Source of the DNA: Salinicoccus roseus
GTDB taxonomy: Bacteria; Bacillota; Bacilli; Staphylococcales; Salinicoccaceae
Length of the DNA: 64,000 nucleotides
Direction of reading: 5' to 3'
Assembly: GCF_003814515.1 (NCBI RefSeq)
Contig: NZ_RKQJ01000001.1
Coordinates: 992,001 to 1,056,000 of the forward strand
Part shown: in pieces, positions 53,638 to 61,723 of the stretch
How positions within the stretch are numbered: position 1 is the first letter of the stretch
How the letters are laid out: the number at the start of each line of letters is the position of its first letter
Translations under genes and position numbers: made by a program
The notes under the pieces: generated by a model
What the model saw: only the letters and a program-made list of their open reading frames with translations
Databases searched by the model: none
What the model was told of the DNA's origin: nothing

Positions 53638-54554
53638 TCTGCACTCCTTTTTCTACGCTCCCAGATTTTCACTTGGATTCTGCCCAATTTGGAGTTCTTC
53701 AAATTCCTATACAGTGCTTCCACCCTGATTAATCGGGATTTGGTCCGTTCCACTTCCTTCTCGAGTTGAAGTTGTCGCCCTAACAGCCCTTCTAACACAG
53801 ATTTCGCCTTTTTCCTTTCCTCATTATAGTAGTGGTGGACGTCCTCTTCTATGGTACTGGATTCAGCGTACACACCCGCGAAATCATACTCAAGGTCCGA
53901 AGCCTCCATCCAGAAGGCCCGTCCCCTCTTCTCAAGTTTTGCGAGATTACGCTCCGGGAAATAAAGTGTGAGCACCGCTTCAAAATCTTCTTTCCTTTCC
54001 GGCAGCGCTACATCAAAATTCGAATCTCTGTAGCGCTTGATATCCCCTTTTATAGTGCATAATTCTTCTAATGCTATGCCCCTATGGAGATCTGCTGATT
54101 TCACAAATCCCTGTAGCCTGCTTTTCATAAACACAAGCTCCAGGAGCTCATCCTCCACGACGATATAGGACTTCGAGGTCAAAAGACGATTCTGTAAAGC
54201 TAAAACAAGGTCTTTTGTAATTCCGACCATGCTATTAAAAGGATGTGTCCGGAAGCTCGACATATTGACCTTGACCGAGTCCAGTCTCTTTGGATATACA
54301 TACCATGAATCGGATAATCGGGTCCAACCGATGATTTCTCCCCCATGTTTAAATAATCCGTAAAACTCCTCATTCTCCTTTTCAAGCGAAATGACCGAGA
54401 CCAACTGGTTCTTGAAATTCCCCAAGGTTCTTTTAACTTCTGTCATATCGAATTCTTCGTAGATATGTTGATTGATGTCTTCATTGAGAATGACCTCAAA
54501 CATATGGGGCCTTGCCACTATCATTTCCAATCGATCTAAAAGCTGGGTGTTCAT
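53634..54554 (-). CDS. Leaderless GW/SH3-module protein
   Basis: A 306-aa cytoplasmic protein of the same family as those at 29387, 30821 and 37167. The first module ends GGEIIGWTRLSDSWYVY (Trp at residue 77), the second has LLELVFMKSRLQGFVKSADL, the third GRAFWMEASDLEYDF; residues about 235-306 are a basic coiled-coil tail. It lies between TagG2 (15 bp upstream) and the CgeB-GT2 gene (4-nt overlap). Because TagH2 lacks the GW tail present in TagH, this protein may supply that module in trans (inference). Confidence 0.7.
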   Translation of the reverse strand: MNTQLLDRLEMIVARPHMFEVILNEDINQHIYEEFDMTEVKRTLGNFKNQLVSVISLEKENEEFYGLFKHGGEIIGWTRLSDSWYVYPKRLDSVKVNMSSFRTHPFNSMVGITKDLVLALQNRLLTSKSYIVVEDELLELVFMKSRLQGFVKSADLHRGIALEELCTIKGDIKRYRDSNFDVALPERKEDFEAVLTLYFPERNLAKLEKRGRAFWMEASDLEYDFAGVYAESSTIEEDVHHYYNEERKKAKSVLEGLLGRQLQLEKEVERTKSRLIRVEALYRNLKNSKLGRIQVKIWERRKRSAE

Positions 54555-54569
54555 CCAATCATCCTTTCA

Positions 54570-55379
54570 TCATAGATAATCAACGAGTTTATTTCTAAAC
54601 CTGTAGTGTATATGTGCCCCTGTATAGATAAGCAGCAATGCAAGAGACCAGAAGTACAGGTGATCGTTCAAATTTCCATAGAATGGTGCTGCATCGAGCA
54701 CCATGGCATTTCGATAGTTCATGAGAAGATAGGCAAAAGGATTCAATGAGGACAGCACCTGAAGTATGCCGTTCGCCTCCTCAAGAGACCAGAATATTGG
54801 CGTCATAAAGAAAAACATCCTTATGACATTTTGCAGAACATTCTTCATGTCCCTGACCAGGATGACCAGTGAAGACATTATCAATGCAATGCCGAATATC
54901 AGCATATAGCTGGCAAAGACAAAATAGAAGAATCCCAGATAGTCCAGGGGCGCTGAGTAGCCGTTCACCAGACTCAGAATGAGCAGCAGTGCTGTAGTCA
55001 TACACAGATTGATCACGCTGTTTGTAAGTGCCATAGACAGCAGGATGCTTGAAGGGAACTTCATCTTTGTAACCAGACCAATCTGTGCCTGTATAGCATT
55101 TGATGCCTGATTTATACCCTGCGATATGAATAGCCAGGGGAATATGCCTGAAATCAAATAGATGATGAAAGGGATCTCTCCCACATCCCCCCTGTCCCCC
55201 CTCAGACCGAGACCAAATACTACATAATATATGAGTACTTGCATGGCCGGTTGGAGTATGTTCCAGAAGACACCAAGATAGTGGTTGGCGTATTGGCTTT
55301 TTATATTATAAATCGTAAGTTTCCATATTAGATGTCTATGTATCCACTGTTCCTTAAAAATATCCCAAATTTTGTTCAT
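54570..55379 (-). CDS. Second TagG-type ABC permease (TagG2)
   Basis: A 269-aa ABC-2 permease with six hydrophobic segments, matching TagG in length and layout: the N-terminal YNIKSQYANHYLGVFWNILQPAM, the FIIYLISGIFPWLFISQG region and the C-terminal LNPFAYLLMNYRN. First gene of a nine-gene minus-strand operon ending at 43009. It probably pairs with TagH2 (46981), from which it is separated by four genes, an unusual arrangement for TagGH. Confidence 0.9.
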   Translation of the reverse strand: MNKIWDIFKEQWIHRHLIWKLTIYNIKSQYANHYLGVFWNILQPAMQVLIYYVVFGLGLRGDRGDVGEIPFIIYLISGIFPWLFISQGINQASNAIQAQIGLVTKMKFPSSILLSMALTNSVINLCMTTALLLILSLVNGYSAPLDYLGFFYFVFASYMLIFGIALIMSSLVILVRDMKNVLQNVIRMFFFMTPIFWSLEEANGILQVLSSLNPFAYLLMNYRNAMVLDAAPFYGNLNDHLYFWSLALLLIYTGAHIHYRFRNKLVDYL

Positions 55380-55449
55380 CTTTAATCCTCTATTCCTTTA
55401 CAGCCTTGATCAAACAATCCGAACATATTAGATGGACAGGCAAAAACCG

Positions 55450-55458
55450 ATTATATCA
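55450..55458 (-). promoter_or_regulatory. Extended -10 promoter of the TagG2 operon
   Basis: TGATATAAT on the minus strand, a perfect extended -10 element, about 71 nt upstream of TagG2. A TTGACA hexamer further upstream is not at -35 spacing. Confidence 0.5.
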
Positions 55459-55534
55459 TACTCTTTTCAAAATCGCCTTGGAGTCCATTCTGCCTGTTTC
55501 ATTATACTGTCAAAAGATTTTCATGTCATCAAAT

Positions 55535-55573
55535 TATACAGTGTATATAATGTAAAATTGTAAGTAATATTAC
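55535..55573. promoter_or_regulatory. Two small dyads in the divergent intergenic region
   Basis: TATACA-G-TGTATA (55535-55547) and the perfect palindrome GTAATATTAC (55564-55573) lie between the divergent TagG2 operon and the glucosaminidase gene. The surrounding DNA is very AT-rich, so significance is uncertain. Confidence 0.3.
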
Positions 55574-55597
55574 ATTTATATTACTTTTTTCAAAAAT

Positions 55598-55626
55598 TTG
55601 AAAACCCTATATATAAAAGCCATAAA
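55598..55626 (+). promoter_or_regulatory. Possible promoter of the glucosaminidase gene
   Basis: TTGAAA and CATAAA with 17-nt spacing, about 40 nt upstream of the ATG; a strong CTAGGAGG ribosome binding site follows. Confidence 0.35.
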
Positions 55627-55665
55627 ATCATATAAACTAGGGATATCATTGTCTAGGAGGCAAAT

Positions 55666-58600
55666 ATGAAATACAAGAATAGATTGATTATTCCTACGCT
55701 CATTTCTACCGCATTGTTCGGCGCAGCTTTGAATGCAGAGGCTGAAGAAATTACAAAGGAGGAGAGCCTGGAAGTACCAAGTTCAAAACAATCCGAAGTT
55801 AGTGAACACCCACAAGAAGAAACTGCAAAATACATAAATGAACAATCCGACTCCCCGTCTTTGGAAGCCGAACATGAAGATACCGATTCGGCACCTTCCG
55901 CTGCTACATCCAACGAACAGCTTACTCCACCAGAGGAAGAACCCTCAAAAGCTCCAGGCGATACTCAAATAGTAAATACTGAAAATCAGAAAGAGCGGAT
56001 CCCAGATGAAAGTGAGAGTTACGAAGAAAGTACTGGGGGATCCTTGCAAGAAGATGAGACATCTTCCGAACATGAGAAGCAGGAAGCATTGCAAAATGTT
56101 CCAGAAGGCAATGATGAACCTGAAACTCATGGGAATGTCGTCGTTACAGATTCTGAACATACAGAAAATCAAACACCTGAAGATCAAGCCACGCCTACTG
56201 AATTACATACATCATTAAAACAAGAGCACACATCAGATGGTGATGAGGACTCTGAAGTAAAAAAAGACTCCCCAGACGGAGAAGAAATTGACGAAAATAG
56301 TCATCCTCAACAATCACAACTTCCAGAAAAAGACGATCAGGATAATACTTCAGTTGAAAATGATGAAACTGACGACGCATCGACTGAAGAGGACGAAGCT
56401 GACGACGCATCGACTGAAGAAGATGAAGCCGAGGACACATCGACTGAAGAGGATGAAGCTGACGACGCATCGACTGAAGAAGATGAAGCCGAGGACACAT
56501 CGACTGAAGAAAATGAAGCCGACGACACATCGGATGAAGAGGATGAAGCTGATGACGCATCGACTGAAGAAGATGAAGCCGACGACACATCGGATGAAGA
56601 GGATGAAGCTGATGACGCATCGACTGAAGAAGATGAAGCCGACGACACATCGGATGAAAATGAGGAAAACGATCAAAGAGAAATAATTACTAAACTCAAA
56701 GAAGGTCCAGCCTTGTTTTCCTTTGCGTCAATTTCGAATGATGCAGACAGTCCAGAATATTCAGAGGCTTCTTATGCAGCGAAAATCAAATCCGCCCGAA
56801 ATTCAGGTATATTCAGTCCCCTCACAAATAAAGAAGGTGTATCAGCGCAAACACTGCTAGATCATACATTATTTATCAATAGACGGGCAATCTACAAGGG
56901 AGACACCTACTATCTGATCAATCGAGAATACGAAGACCGCATGCAGGGATGGATGAAAGAGAAAGACCTGAATCTCTGGACTTTGTCGGACGAAAAAAGA
57001 AACACACGGTCCTATGCTCTGACCAACCGGAGCGGCGCTCTGCTCACCGATCCATGGGGTACTGAAAAACAGCAGAAGGCAAACCTCAACTCATACGGAG
57101 AAGGCACTGTTTTCCAAGCAGAAAAAACGGTAAACCTCGGTGCACTCACCTTCCACTACGGCAAGCTCGGCAACGACTACGGGTGGGTTCAGGAAACTAA
57201 AGTGAAGGATACGAGCGTCACCCCTGTACACTTTGACGCTTCTTATGCAGCCAAAATCAAATCCTCCAATAATTCAGGTGTGTTCAGTCCACTGACACGC
57301 TCGACAGGAGTCTCTGCACGTTCTCTGCAGAATCAGACACTGTACACTGATAAAAAAGCGGTCTACAAGGGAGATGTATTCTACCTCATCAATCGGGAGT
57401 ATGGAGACCGCATGCAGGGATGGATGAAGGAGAAGGACCTGAACCTGTGGAGCCTCTCAGAAAAAAAAAGGAACACACGGTCCTATGCTCTGACCAACCG
57501 GAGCGGCGCTCTGCTCACCGATCCATGGGGTACTGAAAAACAGCAGAAGGCAAACCTCAAGTCATACGGAGAAGGCACTGTCTTCCAGGCAGAAAAAACA
57601 GTAAACCTCGGCGCACTCACCTTCCACTACGGCAAGCTCGGCAACGACTACGGGTGGGTTCAGGAAACCAAAGTGAAGGATACAAGTGTAGACCCTGTAT
57701 ACTTTGACTCCTCCTACGCCGCAAAAATCAGGTCTGGAAACAACTCAGGTCTGTATAGCCCGATCACAAGCACAAGCGGAAAATCCGCAAATGTACTCAT
57801 GGATCGAACTCTTTTTACAAATAAAAAAGCAGTCTACAAAGGGAATACATTCTATTTAATATATAGAGAATATGGAGACCGCATGCAGGGGTGGATGAAG
57901 GAGAAGGATTTAAACCTCTGGAACCTCTCGGAAGAAAATAAACACAATAAAACATACTCCCTTTCCTCAAGAACCGGGGGGCTTTCAACAGACCCTTGGG
58001 GGACCAGTAAACAGTACATCAATCCATTAACTGCTTATCAGGAAGGTGCAGTGTTCCAAGCTGAAAAGACGCTGAACCTCGGAGCCCTTACTTTCCATTA
58101 TGGCAAAATCGGCAATGACTATGGCTGGATTCAGGATACGAAACTATCTGACTATGTCCCTTCAAATCCTGCACCTGAAGTGAAAACTGTGAAATACAAC
58201 ATCTCACTCGACCGCGCTGTCGACATACAGATGAACCTTGGCTCCAAGCCGCAGGCCTGGGCAAATGGTGGTGGATGGAGAAACGCCACACGCAGTGAAG
58301 TGGCATACTTCATCAATCCTGCCAACCATACGACAGATACGTGGGACTACACCTATCTCGACCTGAACCGTGCGCAGAACATCTCCACTGTGGAGCTGAA
58401 CAATAAGCTGCTCAACAATAAAGGCATCCTGCACAACCAGGGCACGGCCTTCCTGCAGGCGGCGAACACACACGGGGTGAACGAAGTCTACCTGATTTCA
58501 CATGCCCTGCATGAAACAGGCAATGGTCAAAGTACACTTGCTCAAGGTGTCCGACTGGATGCAAACGGCAACATTTCATCCAATGGCAAACTCTACTACA

Positions 58601-58899
58601 ACATGTACGGCATCGCAGCATATGACCACAACCCTGTGCTTGAAGGCGCACGCTACGCGCAGCGCATGGGCTGGGATACACCTGCAAAGGCGGTCATCGG
58701 TGGTGCACAGTTCATCTCGGGCGGCTACTTCAACCGTGGACAGAACACGCTCTACGCAATGCGCTGGAATCCGGCAAACCCGGGCACATACCAGTATGCA
58801 ACGGACGTCAACTGGGCCTATGCCACAGCACGCAACTTGAAGAACTACTATGATCAACTCGGCATCCGCGGCCAGTACTACACAAGATATACGTTCTAG
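55666..58899 (+). CDS. Secreted GW-module endo-beta-N-acetylglucosaminidase (autolysin-like)
   Basis: A 1077-aa wall hydrolase. Residues 1-27 are a signal peptide (cleavage after LNAEAEA is likely, near AEAEE). Residues about 28-340 are acidic and low-complexity, including ten 10-residue repeats of the DDASTEEDEA type. Three GW module pairs follow at about 367-523, 525-683 and 683-840, each with RMQGWMKEKDLNLW and NDYGWVQETK or a close form; these would bind teichoic acids and hold the protein on the wall. The C-terminal domain (about 845-1077) is a glucosaminidase with the catalytic glutamate in SHALHETGNGQS. No LPXTG motif. It is divergent from the TagG2 operon. Confidence 0.9.
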   Translation: MKYKNRLIIPTLISTALFGAALNAEAEEITKEESLEVPSSKQSEVSEHPQEETAKYINEQSDSPSLEAEHEDTDSAPSAATSNEQLTPPEEEPSKAPGDTQIVNTENQKERIPDESESYEESTGGSLQEDETSSEHEKQEALQNVPEGNDEPETHGNVVVTDSEHTENQTPEDQATPTELHTSLKQEHTSDGDEDSEVKKDSPDGEEIDENSHPQQSQLPEKDDQDNTSVENDETDDASTEEDEADDASTEEDEAEDTSTEEDEADDASTEEDEAEDTSTEENEADDTSDEEDEADDASTEEDEADDTSDEEDEADDASTEEDEADDTSDENEENDQREIITKLKEGPALFSFASISNDADSPEYSEASYAAKIKSARNSGIFSPLTNKEGVSAQTLLDHTLFINRRAIYKGDTYYLINREYEDRMQGWMKEKDLNLWTLSDEKRNTRSYALTNRSGALLTDPWGTEKQQKANLNSYGEGTVFQAEKTVNLGALTFHYGKLGNDYGWVQETKVKDTSVTPVHFDASYAAKIKSSNNSGVFSPLTRSTGVSARSLQNQTLYTDKKAVYKGDVFYLINREYGDRMQGWMKEKDLNLWSLSEKKRNTRSYALTNRSGALLTDPWGTEKQQKANLKSYGEGTVFQAEKTVNLGALTFHYGKLGNDYGWVQETKVKDTSVDPVYFDSSYAAKIRSGNNSGLYSPITSTSGKSANVLMDRTLFTNKKAVYKGNTFYLIYREYGDRMQGWMKEKDLNLWNLSEENKHNKTYSLSSRTGGLSTDPWGTSKQYINPLTAYQEGAVFQAEKTLNLGALTFHYGKIGNDYGWIQDTKLSDYVPSNPAPEVKTVKYNISLDRAVDIQMNLGSKPQAWANGGGWRNATRSEVAYFINPANHTTDTWDYTYLDLNRAQNISTVELNNKLLNNKGILHNQGTAFLQAANTHGVNEVYLISHALHETGNGQSTLAQGVRLDANGNISSNGKLYYNMYGIAAYDHNPVLEGARYAQRMGWDTPAKAVIGGAQFISGGYFNRGQNTLYAMRWNPANPGTYQYATDVNWAYATARNLKNYYDQLGIRGQYYTRYTF
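56371..56670 (+). repeat. Ten tandem 30-bp repeats encoding acidic decapeptides
   Basis: Units start every 30 nt from 56371 to 56641; the last is degenerate. Each encodes a variant of (D/E)D(A/T)S(T/D)E(E/N)(D/E)EA. Because the unit is a multiple of three and lacks stops in other frames, spurious open frames appear on both strands. Copy number could change without a frameshift. Confidence 0.92.
56767..58160 (+). repeat. Three GW module pairs, each about 470 bp
   Basis: Copies begin near 56767, 57238 and 57712. The first two share an almost unbroken identical stretch (about 88 nt from 57001 and from 57471, then only a few differences), while the third has diverged more. This indicates recent duplication or gene conversion between copies 1 and 2. 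Confidence 0.88.
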
Positions 58900-58901
58900 C
58901 A

Positions 58902-58933
58902 AAAAGACATTCCTCGATTGAGGAATGTCTTTT
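58902..58933. terminator. Bidirectional terminator between the glucosaminidase and GT4 genes
   Basis: Perfect 14-bp stem AAAAGACATTCCTC / GAGGAATGTCTTTT with a 4-nt loop; U-tracts on both strands. Confidence 0.92.
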
Positions 58934-60103
58934 CTATTTGTCTATTCTCCTGTATACCTTCTTCAGTACATCCTTCTCTTCGTTCCAGTTGTACTTCAGC
59001 TTCGCCTGCTTCGCATTCTCCCTGAACCTCTCCCTGAGTGCATCATCACCCACAAGCTGTTCGATCGCAGCCTTCAGCTGGGTGGTGCTCTCGGGTTCGA
59101 CCGTCAGCCCCACTTTTTCTGATTCAATGACCGCTTCGATCTCCGGAAGCTTCGAACCGATGACCGGTACGTGGGCCATGATATACTCGAAGAGTTTGTT
59201 GGATGAAGCGGAGTAGTGGTTGAAGTTCGTGTTCTCAAGGAACTGGATGCCGATGTCGGCGGATTTCGTATAGCATCTGAGTTCCTTGTACGGCACACGG
59301 TCGATGAAGATGACCTTGTCCTCCATGCCAAGTTGTTTATGGTATTCGATCAGGTTGAGGCGTTCCTTCCCATCTCCAAGCATGATCAGACGGGCGCCTT
59401 CGATATCCTTGAAGGCATCGAGCAGCTTGAACAGTCCCCTGCCCTCCTGCATGCCGCCCTGGTACAGTACAACCTTCTCGTTTGGAGCAATACCGTATTC
59501 CTTGCGGATCGGGAATTCTTCAACCTTTTCGATATCATAGAACTCCGAATAGTTATGGACCGGTGTCGGCCTTTTTCTATATATCCGCCTGTGGTAGTCC
59601 GCCCGTGTATCATTCTCCACGATGACGTGGTCGGTGAACTTGAGCAGGAATTTCTCAATCCTGTATATCTTATTGAACGAATAGTGTGTACGGCTCGTCT
59701 GCACTTCGTGGGAGTCATATATGAGCGGCTTCCTATCGAGACGCAGCTTCGCGCTGTATATGCCCTGAATGAGCGTGTTGAGGTCATGGGCATGATAGAT
59801 GTCTGCGTTGCTGCTCCGTCCAAGCATCATCATCTTGAACATCTCGAGCATGTTCGGCAGATGCTTCGACAGGATCGTGGACTTCATTTTCTCCTGTATG
59901 ATCTTCGGCAGCTCCATCTTGAGCGGCCGGTTGACATAGACGTTCGGCGCGACGGTTTCGCTTGACGGGAGATGCAGTTCATCCATCTCCTTCTTGGCGA
60001 TCACGGTGACTTCGTATCCCGCTTCCGTAAGCGCAGTGGCTTCCCTGAGCACTCTTGCATCATTGACGAAATTGTTCCATACAAACATTGTGACTTTCTT
60101 CAT
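58934..60103 (-). CDS. GT4-family glycosyltransferase
   Basis: A 389-aa GT-B enzyme closely related to the one at 47907: both start MK(K/R)VTMFVWN and share HDLNTL, DSHEVQT, LLYQGG or VLYQGG and HYSASSNKLFEYIMAHVPVI. It lacks the paralogue's membrane insertion. I start at MKKVTMF because AGAGGTGC precedes it; an ATG 14 codons earlier lacks a site. The gene is GC-rich like the right flank, unlike its AT-rich paralogue, suggesting that this is the resident copy. Donor and acceptor unknown. Confidence 0.85.
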   Translation of the reverse strand: MKKVTMFVWNNFVNDARVLREATALTEAGYEVTVIAKKEMDELHLPSSETVAPNVYVNRPLKMELPKIIQEKMKSTILSKHLPNMLEMFKMMMLGRSSNADIYHAHDLNTLIQGIYSAKLRLDRKPLIYDSHEVQTSRTHYSFNKIYRIEKFLLKFTDHVIVENDTRADYHRRIYRKRPTPVHNYSEFYDIEKVEEFPIRKEYGIAPNEKVVLYQGGMQEGRGLFKLLDAFKDIEGARLIMLGDGKERLNLIEYHKQLGMEDKVIFIDRVPYKELRCYTKSADIGIQFLENTNFNHYSASSNKLFEYIMAHVPVIGSKLPEIEAVIESEKVGLTVEPESTTQLKAAIEQLVGDDALRERFRENAKQAKLKYNWNEEKDVLKKVYRRIDK

Positions 60104-60227
60104 AAAGCACCTCTGGTGTGTTCTAGTTATCTCTTGTGATTTCACTCTATATTCTATATCATATGGTACAGTTTTAATATCGGGAAATAATCATCATTTC
60201 CTATTCCATTTTATGGTTCTTCCATAT

Positions 60228-60233
60228 TATAAT
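60228..60233 (+). promoter_or_regulatory. Possible -10 element of the LCP gene
   Basis: A perfect TATAAT about 60 nt upstream of the start at 60293; the -35 region is weak. Confidence 0.3.
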
Positions 60234-60292
60234 TAAAAGATGGCGATCTGTCATTACATACCAATACCAAAACAAAGTGGGTCTATCAAATC

Positions 60293-61711
60293 ATGAAAAA
60301 GAAAATTTTTATCGGCATACTGCTGTTCCTCATCATTGTGCTTGTGGTCATCGGGGTATATATATACAACCTGTTCAATTCATTCGAGCAGGGGGTGAGC
60401 GATTCGTTCGAAGCGACGGACCGCGACCGTTCCGAGCTCCGGCTGGATGATATCGATCCGACGATGGACAGCTTCACCGTCCTGATCCTCGGCATCGATG
60501 AAAGTGAATCACGCAAGGAGGAGGACGACCTGGAATCCGGGGACTTCCGGACGGATTCGATGATTCTTGCGACATTCGACAAGGATCAGGATGAAGTGAA
60601 ACTCGTCAGCATCCCGCGGGATACATTGACGTACTTCCCTGAAGAGAACTATTTCGACAAGATTACACACGCCCACCGTGAAGGCGGCCCGGAAGCATCC
60701 ATGCGCGCTGTGGAATCCCTTCTGAACGTACCGGTCGACTACTACGTCCGCGTCAACATGGCCGCCGTCGTGGATATGGTCGATGCGCTCGGCGGTGTGG
60801 AATTCGACGTGCCGTTCGACATGAACGAGCCAAACTCCATGGACCGCGGCCGTATCGAGCTTGAGGAAGGCGTCCAGGAACTGAATGGTGAAGAGGCGCT
60901 CGCAGTCGTAAGGAGCCGCCGTGTGGATACCGACCTCGGACGGGGCCAGCGCCAGCTCGAAATGGTCGAGAAGATACTCGCAAAGGCGAAATCGACCGGG
61001 GCTCTCTCGAAGATCGATGACCTGATCGAGGTCGTCGCAGACAATACGAAGCATGACATGGAATCGAAGACGATACGCAGCCTTGCGGCCTACTACTCCT
61101 TCAACGACATCGAGTTCAACACGACCCAGGTGCGCGGCTCGGATTTCTGGTTCCAGCAGAACGGTGCCTACTTCTACTGGGCGAACGAGGAGCATCTGTT
61201 CACGATCTCCAAAACCCTCCGTGATGTGCTCGATATGAAGGAGCCGGACCCGTATGACCTCATCAATGTCCGGCTGTCGGACCATATCGTGCCGTACCAG
61301 TTTGTAGACGACTACTATCTGGATGAATTCGAGCCGGAAGAGAAGCCGTACTTCATGCAGGAAGGCTACGAGAGCCGGTTCGGCGACGGCTTCAGCATTC
61401 CGGAGGACAACCCTGAGGACAGCATCGAAGGCGAAGATGATGTCGAAGAGGCGTCCGGCGAGCCAAGCCCTGAAGAAGCGACGGGCGAGGAAGCGACAGG
61501 AGAACAGCCGATGCAGGAAGAAGCGACGGGCGAAATGCCAGGCGAGCAGACGACCGAAGAGGACAACTACTGGCCGCCGGAAGACGGCAACGGTTCTGAA
61601 GGCATACAGGAGGAAAGCACGGAGCAGTTCAACTATGAGGAGAACACCGGCGAATACTACGACAACAGCACTGGCAGCGCGGACTTGGACCGTGCACAAA
61701 ATGAATACTAG
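60293..61711 (+). CDS. LytR-CpsA-Psr (LCP) family wall polymer ligase
   Basis: A 472-aa membrane-anchored phosphotransferase that attaches undecaprenyl-linked teichoic acid or capsule to peptidoglycan. One N-terminal membrane helix (FIGILLFLIIVLVVIGVYIY) is followed by the LCP domain (about 60-270) with LILGIDESE, DFRTDSMILATF, LVSIPRDTLTYFP, ITHAHREGG and the arginine cluster VVRSRRVDTDLGRGQRQ. Residues about 375-472 are an acidic tail with short EEATGE-type repeats, longer than usual. It leads a plus-strand group with the DUF2538 and GNAT genes. Confidence 0.93.
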   Translation: MKKKIFIGILLFLIIVLVVIGVYIYNLFNSFEQGVSDSFEATDRDRSELRLDDIDPTMDSFTVLILGIDESESRKEEDDLESGDFRTDSMILATFDKDQDEVKLVSIPRDTLTYFPEENYFDKITHAHREGGPEASMRAVESLLNVPVDYYVRVNMAAVVDMVDALGGVEFDVPFDMNEPNSMDRGRIELEEGVQELNGEEALAVVRSRRVDTDLGRGQRQLEMVEKILAKAKSTGALSKIDDLIEVVADNTKHDMESKTIRSLAAYYSFNDIEFNTTQVRGSDFWFQQNGAYFYWANEEHLFTISKTLRDVLDMKEPDPYDLINVRLSDHIVPYQFVDDYYLDEFEPEEKPYFMQEGYESRFGDGFSIPEDNPEDSIEGEDDVEEASGEPSPEEATGEEATGEQPMQEEATGEMPGEQTTEEDNYWPPEDGNGSEGIQEESTEQFNYEENTGEYYDNSTGSADLDRAQNEY

Positions 61712-61723
61712 GAGCGGATTGTG

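Noticed and set aside
55535-55610. WalR-type box (two TGTWAH hexamers 5 nt apart) ahead of the glucosaminidase gene
   Set aside because: TGTAAA-like hexamers occur but not with the required spacing and orientation.
56195-56686. Several open frames on both strands in the acidic repeat, encoding Ser/Ala, His/Leu or Thr/Lys-rich peptides
   Set aside because: They arise because a 30-bp repeat has no stops in other frames; the real frame continues from a signal peptide into GW modules.
56371-58160. Regular repeats considered as a CRISPR array
   Set aside because: Units are contiguous coding repeats without unique spacers, and no cas gene is present.
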